In this document: positions 59,264-64,000 of the stretch, one piece after another
Position numbering within the stretch: position 1 is the stretch's first letter
Layout of the letters: each line of letters starts with the position of its first letter
From: Bdellovibrionales bacterium Ga0074139
Lineage (GTDB): Bacteria; Bdellovibrionota; Bdellovibrionia; Bdellovibrionales; Bdellovibrionaceae
Direction: 5' to 3'
Length of the DNA stretch: 64,000 nt
NCBI GenBank assembly: GCA_001464795.1
Contig: LNEB01000011.1
Coordinates: 124,001 to 188,000 of the forward strand
The notes under the pieces: model-generated
Told to the model about the DNA's origin: nothing
What the model saw: the letters and a program-made list of their open reading frames with translations, nothing else
Databases searched by the model: none
Translations under genes and position numbers: made by a program

Positions 59264-60388
59264 TTAAAAATAATAAGTGATGTTCCCGCCAAAAGCTGAT
59301 GATTTTGTTACTGCGGGATATTCATTGCCTGGGAAAATGATGGTCTCTTCCTCGGTCTTGGCCTCAGATTGAGTATAGAAAGCTGAAAAGCTTAATCCTT
59401 TATCAGCACCATAACCAAAGTTAAATGAAGTTTCTAATCTAGAGTCACTGGCAGATAATTCTGCATAAACTAAATTAGCCATGATTAAGTCATCTAAATC
59501 TGTATAGTTACCCACATTGTTTTTAACACTGGCACCAAGTGATAACTTTCCAAATCTTGCTTCGACAGTAATGCCTGTTCTAGAAGATGCTGTTTGCTGT
59601 TTAATGATCTCTAGTGGATCTTCATCATATTTAAATTTTGGCTTAGATAACTGCTCAGTGCCAATTTCTATTCTGAAATTTTTTGCAGTGTAGCCCAAAC
59701 CGACACCATAACCTGTGGCCTGACTTGTCGCTGGATAAAGTTCTGTTGTTCCTTTATTTCCCGTGGTTGGGTCATAGTAAGTATAAGCTCGGTCTTCATC
59801 AGATTTTTTATCCATACCAAATATCCCAAATGTAAATCCTGAAATTTTAAAAGCTGTTCCCACTTTTAATAAAGAGTAATCAATATTTGTTTTAATATCT
59901 CGAGCTGAAACATTGGGTGGATCACCTATTCGAAATTGATAGTTTGTATTATAACTTGCTGCCGAATAACTAAAGCCTAAGTACTTGAGATCTAATATTC
60001 CACCATAAAAATTCGATTTGGCGTTGTTTTCGATATTTCTTTCACCAGCAGTTGTAGAATTAATCTTTTCTGAACTCTTTCCAGTCGACATATTAGCTAA
60101 AAGCTCGAAGGCAATTGATCCACCTCTGCTTGCATAAAATAGATTACTTTTTTGGATCTCGACTTCACTATTAATGCCACCAACAATTCCACCCGCAGTC
60201 ACATCATGTTTTTTTTCAATATTCTGCTGACTTGCATCCAACGTCGCTAAACCTTGTAAGCGACCGTGAGCAACTCCAGGATTGACAGATCGAACACTTG
60301 AAAAAAAAGAGCTGTCAGCAATTTGTGAAAAAGCCAGTTCACTAAACAGTATTAAGAAAAGAAGAGAGTTTTTTATCAACAGATTCAA
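59264..60388 (-). CDS. Outer-membrane beta-barrel hypothetical protein
   Basis: This 374-residue protein has a signal peptide (LLFLILFSELAFS) and many alternating amphipathic strands (for example GVGLGYTAKNFRIEIGTEQL, ALGASVKNN-like) ending in a terminal aromatic strand (GGNITYYF), the outer-membrane insertion signal. I see no enzyme motif. It may be a porin or transporter barrel. TTG start, with a second TTG nine bases later as an alternative. Confidence 0.75.
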   Translation of the reverse strand: MNLLIKNSLLFLILFSELAFSQIADSSFFSSVRSVNPGVAHGRLQGLATLDASQQNIEKKHDVTAGGIVGGINSEVEIQKSNLFYASRGGSIAFELLANMSTGKSSEKINSTTAGERNIENNAKSNFYGGILDLKYLGFSYSAASYNTNYQFRIGDPPNVSARDIKTNIDYSLLKVGTAFKISGFTFGIFGMDKKSDEDRAYTYYDPTTGNKGTTELYPATSQATGYGVGLGYTAKNFRIEIGTEQLSKPKFKYDEDPLEIIKQQTASSRTGITVEARFGKLSLGASVKNNVGNYTDLDDLIMANLVYAELSASDSRLETSFNFGYGADKGLSFSAFYTQSEAKTEEETIIFPGNEYPAVTKSSAFGGNITYYF

Positions 60389-60553
60389 ATTGTATAGGAA
60401 AAATTGGAAAGATAAAAACTTCTGATGAACTTAAGCGAACAATAGCGAGCAATCAGTACTTTTGGTCAGCTACTGCTCGACACGGTAGAAAGGTAAAGAC
60501 TCTTATTTTTTCAATCAATTGGTTCTTATTTTCTAACAAAAGATCATCATGTC

Positions 60554-61210
60554 TTATACTGACTTTGATCGCTGAAATCCCATTGCAACAGCCTCTTTTA
60601 CTGTAGTAACAAAAAATTCACCTCTATGACGTTCTATTCGAAATTCGTCGTAGTATGGATCAAATGGGAGATAGTAACTTTTATTTCCATTTTCAAAAAC
60701 TTTACACTTTATCATCGGATATGACCGATTAAGTGATTTTGTTTTCAAGCCTACACCTAAAACTTGTGCAGCACTTTTTGCAACCTCACTATATTCAGTA
60801 GTCGTATAAAAAACTGAATTTATAGAGAACCCTATATTTCTTGAAGTAAGTTTATAATGCGTCATTGAGCCGTAAAGTTGAAAAATATGCTTTTCTTGAA
60901 TTCGTTTATTTTTAGACCAACATTTAGTTTGTATGATAAAAATTTTATCATCACACTTTACAATTAGATCTCGTCCTAAATCTGCACCACCATTAAGAGC
61001 ACCGTGATAAATAACCTCACGTCCTTCTATTTCATACAGGTATCCGATGTACCTCTCATAAAATCTTCCGATTTCTTCTGAGGAAAGTGAAGAGTTTAAA
61101 TATTTATCAAGAGCCCTCTGAGCCCTTCTATCGTTGTTGAACCAACGAATTACTAAAAATAGAACTATCGAGATAACTATTAATAAAATAATGATTAATT
61201 CAATCTTCAT
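60554..61210 (-). CDS. Membrane-anchored Mrr-like restriction endonuclease
   Basis: This 218-residue protein begins with one membrane helix (about residues 3-24), then a PD-(D/E)xK-type nuclease domain as in Mrr_cat: FYERYIGYLYEIEGREVIYHG, the catalytic set ADLGRDLIVK and IIQTKCW (D...QxK). The anchor would keep the nuclease at the inner membrane. It could degrade incoming or prey DNA, or act in DNA repair. It is followed by 165 bp without a gene upstream of the beta-barrel gene and is unlinked to any methylase. Confidence 0.82.
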   Translation of the reverse strand: MKIELIIILLIVISIVLFLVIRWFNNDRRAQRALDKYLNSSLSSEEIGRFYERYIGYLYEIEGREVIYHGALNGGADLGRDLIVKCDDKIFIIQTKCWSKNKRIQEKHIFQLYGSMTHYKLTSRNIGFSINSVFYTTTEYSEVAKSAAQVLGVGLKTKSLNRSYPMIKCKVFENGNKSYYLPFDPYYDEFRIERHRGEFFVTTVKEAVAMGFQRSKSV

Positions 61211-61237
61211 AAGTTGTTTTCAGAATTAAATTAGAAT

Positions 61238-61906
61238 TCATAACACGCCAAGTCCGGAAACAGGACCTGGCACCAAATGGGACCTTAGCTCTGATATATC
61301 AGAGTAATAATAATCAGCACCAGCTTCTAATAATTTATCTTTTAAAGCTTGGTTAAAATGCCTGCCACCCATAAAACCAATAACTTTCATTTTCGCACTT
61401 TTAGCAGCCAAAATTCCTGCTCGGCTGTCTTCAATCACAATGCAGTCATCAGCCGAGTAACCCAAAGTTTTTGCTGCATGTAAAAATACATCTGGAGCCG
61501 GCTTGGGACGAGCCACTTGTTTTGCACTAAATACTTTATTCACAAAATGATGACTAAGCCCTGTTAATTTTAAGGCATCGTTTAAATATTGAAATGAGCT
61601 ATTAGATGCTACACACATATCATGCTTTAAATCTTGAAGAAGATCTTTCATTCCAACAACAGGTAGAAGTCTTTTCTTAAGCTCTTCGTCAAATTTTTTA
61701 TCTGCAATTTCCATAGCGTTGGGTGGAAGCTTTGCCAATGTTTGCTTAACAATTTCTGCGTCGTTTGAGGTTCCCACAAAATTCGTTAAAAAATAATCTG
61801 TGGTCATGTTCAGTCCCATTGAAGACCAAACTGCAGGAAAGACTTCACTGGCAATAAATTCACTATCAACTAAGGTTCCATCAAAATCAAAAATGATAAG
61901 CTTCAT
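61238..61906 (-). CDS. HAD family hydrolase (beta-phosphoglucomutase/GPH-like)
   Basis: This 222-residue HAD phosphatase has the nucleophile motif FDFDGTLVDSE, ASNSSFQYL (motif II Ser), the KP lysine in ARPKPAPDVF and IEDSRAGILAA (motif IV). With its cap domain it resembles phosphoglycolate phosphatase or beta-phosphoglucomutase. The substrate is unknown. It is third in the DJ-1-Nudix/HAD/HAD operon, overlapping the previous gene by 4 bp. Confidence 0.88.
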   Translation of the reverse strand: MKLIIFDFDGTLVDSEFIASEVFPAVWSSMGLNMTTDYFLTNFVGTSNDAEIVKQTLAKLPPNAMEIADKKFDEELKKRLLPVVGMKDLLQDLKHDMCVASNSSFQYLNDALKLTGLSHHFVNKVFSAKQVARPKPAPDVFLHAAKTLGYSADDCIVIEDSRAGILAAKSAKMKVIGFMGGRHFNQALKDKLLEAGADYYYSDISELRSHLVPGPVSGLGVL

Positions 61907-62511
61907 TGGATTGCCAAATTTCTAAATTTTTGAAGACCTTCAATTGATTGGTAATGGTGGACTACCATTCCTAATTCTTTTGCCGCATTAACGTGTGATA
62001 ACGAATCATCAATAAAAAGAACTTCTGAAGGCTTGCAGCTTAAAGCTTCAATGACATGCACAAATACCTTTTTATCCGGCTTACAGAATCCTATTTCAGC
62101 CGAGTTAAATATTTTAAAGAATCGATCAGCAATCCCGAGGGCCTTCATGTCTTGAGGTAATCGAGATGTTCCATTGGTTAATATAGCTACGGGTAGACCG
62201 GGAAACATAACTTCAAAACATTCTAAATATTGGTAATCCACTTTTCCGGGAAAGGAACTCCAGTCTTTAACGGCTTGAATCGCCAAATTATGGGGATATG
62301 TTTTTGCAATTACTTCCGTGATTTCGTTACGCCAAAACTCATCCGAGATTTGCCCTGTGATCGCTTGAGTTAGAAGACTCTTTTCAAATGCAGCGCTAAT
62401 AAGCGTACCATCAGAGAGTCCAAATTTTTTCTCAATTTCTTGATCACGTTCAGGAGGAAAATGCCTAATAACACCATCAAGGTCTGACAACAAATATTTG
62501 ATTCCGGTCAT
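61903..62511 (-). CDS. HAD-IA family hydrolase
   Basis: This 202-residue HAD hydrolase has LLSDLDGVIRHFP (nucleophile motif), ILTNGTSRLP (motif II), KPDKKVF (Lys) and FIDDSLSHVNAAKELG (motif IV). It is similar to the YihX/GPH group with phosphate-ester substrates. It is coupled by 4-bp overlaps on both sides to the other HAD and the DJ-1-Nudix gene. Confidence 0.88.
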   Translation of the reverse strand: MTGIKYLLSDLDGVIRHFPPERDQEIEKKFGLSDGTLISAAFEKSLLTQAITGQISDEFWRNEITEVIAKTYPHNLAIQAVKDWSSFPGKVDYQYLECFEVMFPGLPVAILTNGTSRLPQDMKALGIADRFFKIFNSAEIGFCKPDKKVFVHVIEALSCKPSEVLFIDDSLSHVNAAKELGMVVHHYQSIEGLQKFRNLAIQ

Positions 62512-63503
62512 TTCAGCACTTTTTCAATCCCAGAAGGATAAAGCTTTGCACCTTCAGTCTGAATCTCTTCAACGGTTCGCCAAACAGCCTGGCTTATGAC
62601 CTTTCCGCTTTCAACAATATCAATCTCAGTTCGATCATAGTTTTTTAAATCTTGGAATTCAGTTTCAAAAAGCATGACGATCTCGTGGCCTGGCCGACCC
62701 TCATAAAAAAAGATGTTCTCAAATACCTCGACTAAATTGTGAACTTTTACTTTTAGGCCTAACTCTTCGTCAATCTCACGCTCAATTGCTATTTTTCCGG
62801 ACTCATGAAATTCAATTCCACCGCCTAGTGGTCGGTAGAAGGTTTCCTTTTTCGAAGTGTCATAAGCTTTATGCAGAAGCATTTGTCCTTTTTTATTTTT
62901 TAATAGGGCTAAAGCAAGGGTTCTAATTTTTCTGCCGAGAGTTCCACGGTAGTACTCCTTCAAGCGGCCAGATTTGCTTGCATCAACGGCACCAAGTCGA
63001 CATCCAATTTCGACAGCAAAATCAATATGGGCTTCGGGCTTCGCTGTTATAAAATTTTCATCAATGACAACTTGATCATTAGTCAGAACAACTTCAGAAA
63101 AAATTTCTTTTAAAAATTCAAGTTGTTCAGATCCATAACCATGGGCAATCTTTTTACCTTTAAGAATTCCTGCTTTAGCCAATACCGAAGGTCCTGCACA
63201 TATCGCGGCAATCAATAAATTTTGATCTCGTGCTTGAATAAGGATCCGATCAATTTCTTTATTATCAATGAGAACTTGAGGATTTCCACCAGGTACTAGA
63301 ATCGCCTTACAGTTGTCTAAATTAACTTCTGAGTAGCTTAATTGAGTTCGTAATGAAAGGCCCGTTGTCTGAGCAGGTAAATCACGACCATCGGGTGTTG
63401 CATTTAACACTTCATATTTTTCCGACAGAAGTTCAGCAGCCAGTGCTACCTCGTAACTTATGCAGCCAGGATACAAAAGAACAATGATATTTTCTTTAAT
63501 CAA
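62508..63503 (-). CDS. DJ-1/PfpI domain fused to Nudix hydrolase
   Basis: This 331-residue fusion has, at residues 1-185, a DJ-1/PfpI (class I GATase-like) fold with the reactive-cysteine elbow LIAAICAGPSVL and ILVPGGNPQVL. Residues 190-325 are a Nudix hydrolase with a full Nudix box, GGGIEFHESGKIAIE then REIDEELGL. Both sites look intact. It could remove or hydrolyse damaged nucleotides or glycated metabolites, with the two HAD phosphatases downstream taking phosphate from products. It is the first gene of the three-gene operon. Confidence 0.88.
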   Translation of the reverse strand: MIKENIIVLLYPGCISYEVALAAELLSEKYEVLNATPDGRDLPAQTTGLSLRTQLSYSEVNLDNCKAILVPGGNPQVLIDNKEIDRILIQARDQNLLIAAICAGPSVLAKAGILKGKKIAHGYGSEQLEFLKEIFSEVVLTNDQVVIDENFITAKPEAHIDFAVEIGCRLGAVDASKSGRLKEYYRGTLGRKIRTLALALLKNKKGQMLLHKAYDTSKKETFYRPLGGGIEFHESGKIAIEREIDEELGLKVKVHNLVEVFENIFFYEGRPGHEIVMLFETEFQDLKNYDRTEIDIVESGKVISQAVWRTVEEIQTEGAKLYPSGIEKVLK

Positions 63504-63567
63504 TGTTTTCGCTCCTTATGCCAACTCACTTCAGTTATGATTTCACAAGCTTTTTTACTGGTCTTAA

Positions 63568-64000
63568 TTATAAAGAGCTCACAATTTCCATCAACTGATC
63601 CACACGACCGGGAAACACCTTGTCTGGAGCAATAGCTAAAAATGGTGTTCCACCAATTTTCATTTTCGAAGCCAAATCTCGCACATGAGAAATTTCTGCA
63701 GAAACAACTTCGCCGTTAAGATCTTTCTCCCATTTGCTCACATCAAGACCCACTTTTTTTGCAATCGCTTTCAGTGACTCAGGATTTTTCTCTCGAGTCT
63801 TATAAGTCTCTTCGTAGAACTCCTTAAATTTGTTTTGTAAGTGAGCTGCCATTGCACCTCGAGCTGCTAGTTCTGAAGAAGGGCCAAGCACGGGTAAGTT
63901 TTTATAAACAACTTCGACATTTTTATTCTTCTCAAGAACGGCTTTGATTGTTTCACTCTGGCGAGCACAATGTCCGCAGTTAAAGTCGAAGAAATAGGCA
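63568..64000 (-). CDS. DsbA-like periplasmic thiol oxidoreductase, 5' end beyond the window
   Basis: The frame runs off the right edge, so the gene is partial at its start. Visible are FFDFNCGHC (CxxC redox motif, Cys-Gly-His-Cys) about 35 codons before the first internal start, the helical insert typical of DsbA-like proteins and GGTPFLAI with the cis-proline after the last helix. This is a disulfide oxidoreductase or isomerase of the thioredoxin superfamily. A signal peptide is expected upstream but cannot be seen. The internal GTG at 63891 is not the start. Confidence 0.88.
   Translation of the reverse strand, partial: AYFFDFNCGHCARQSETIKAVLEKNKNVEVVYKNLPVLGPSSELAARGAMAAHLQNKFKEFYEETYKTREKNPESLKAIAKKVGLDVSKWEKDLNGEVVSAEISHVRDLASKMKIGGTPFLAIAPDKVFPGRVDQLMEIVSSL

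Noticed and set aside
60389-60553. 165-bp gap between the beta-barrel and nuclease genes searched for a small gene
   Set aside because: No ORF with a ribosome site and no repeat or terminator was seen.

Overview
The window is one contiguous piece of an AT-rich, densely packed bacterial chromosome. The gene content is Gram-negative: an outer-membrane phospholipase, beta-barrel proteins, lipoproteins and periplasmic thiol-redox enzymes. Secreted trypsin-like proteases, a secreted papain-like protease, a secreted HNH nuclease, a spermidine pathway fusion, many PilZ and Hanks-kinase signalling proteins and very tight gene packing fit a Bdellovibrio-type predator (Bdellovibrionota, perhaps Pseudobdellovibrionaceae). 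This taxonomic call is inference from gene content, not a database result. I see no rRNA, tRNA, CRISPR array, insertion sequence or prophage. Both window ends cut genes: an RlmK-type methyltransferase on the left and a DsbA-like oxidoreductase on the right.

Layout. 1-10 kb: 23S rRNA methyltransferase, SpeD-SpeE fusion, papain-like protease, radical SAM protein with DUF4080, a YbjQ/YbjQ/M48 operon, a response regulator with a PilZ-like end, a fatty acid desaturase, an S1-domain protein and a glycosyltransferase. 10-18 kb: two tandem trypsins, MipA/OmpV and GST, then a small redox/hypothetical operon (DCC, OsmC, TIGR03643, DUF2256/DUF3253, DUF3750), an M23 peptidase and rlmN. 18-31 kb: doxX, yheU, hflX, an RRM protein with a structured leader, a redoxin, a dsbD gene interrupted by an in-frame TAG, an M24 peptidase, a DEAD-box helicase, an orphan terminase-small-subunit-like protein, an HTTM-like pair and an ABC-F ATPase. 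31-42 kb: a Tat-signal pirin, an acyltransferase-PilZ fusion, a Ser/Thr kinase, a metallo-beta-lactamase-fold protein, an amino acid permease, carbonic anhydrase, a radical SAM/SPASM protein, a YhiN-type flavoprotein and pldA. 42-54 kb: small lipoproteins, a YaiI/RadD/Kef operon, MscS with an SLC13 permease, a second pirin, two GNATs, a divergent cis-prenyltransferase and a tandem AHSA1 protein. 54-64 kb: a secreted HNH nuclease, azlCD, inorganic pyrophosphatase, an S4 protein, an HTH protein fused to a degenerate secretion-type ATPase, a third S1 protease, a beta-barrel protein, a membrane-anchored Mrr-like nuclease and a DJ-1-Nudix/HAD/HAD operon.

How the genes work together. Most of the window is housekeeping and envelope maintenance arranged in short operons with 4-bp start/stop overlaps. 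Three S1 proteases, the papain-like protease, the secreted nuclease and the phospholipase make an exported hydrolase set suited to digesting other cells. Signalling is heavy on PilZ-type domains, one fused to a predicted N-acyl amino acid synthase next to a Hanks kinase. Convergent genes are packed tightly: ten of fifteen convergent pairs abut or overlap, five of them by exactly a TTAG/TTAA stop-on-stop. At least one good intrinsic terminator lies inside the opposing gene.

The best candidates for something undescribed are the HTH-ATPase fusion with its CCGATA-type upstream sites, the interrupted dsbD, the acyltransferase-PilZ/kinase/hydrolase cluster, and the leader RNA of the RRM gene.
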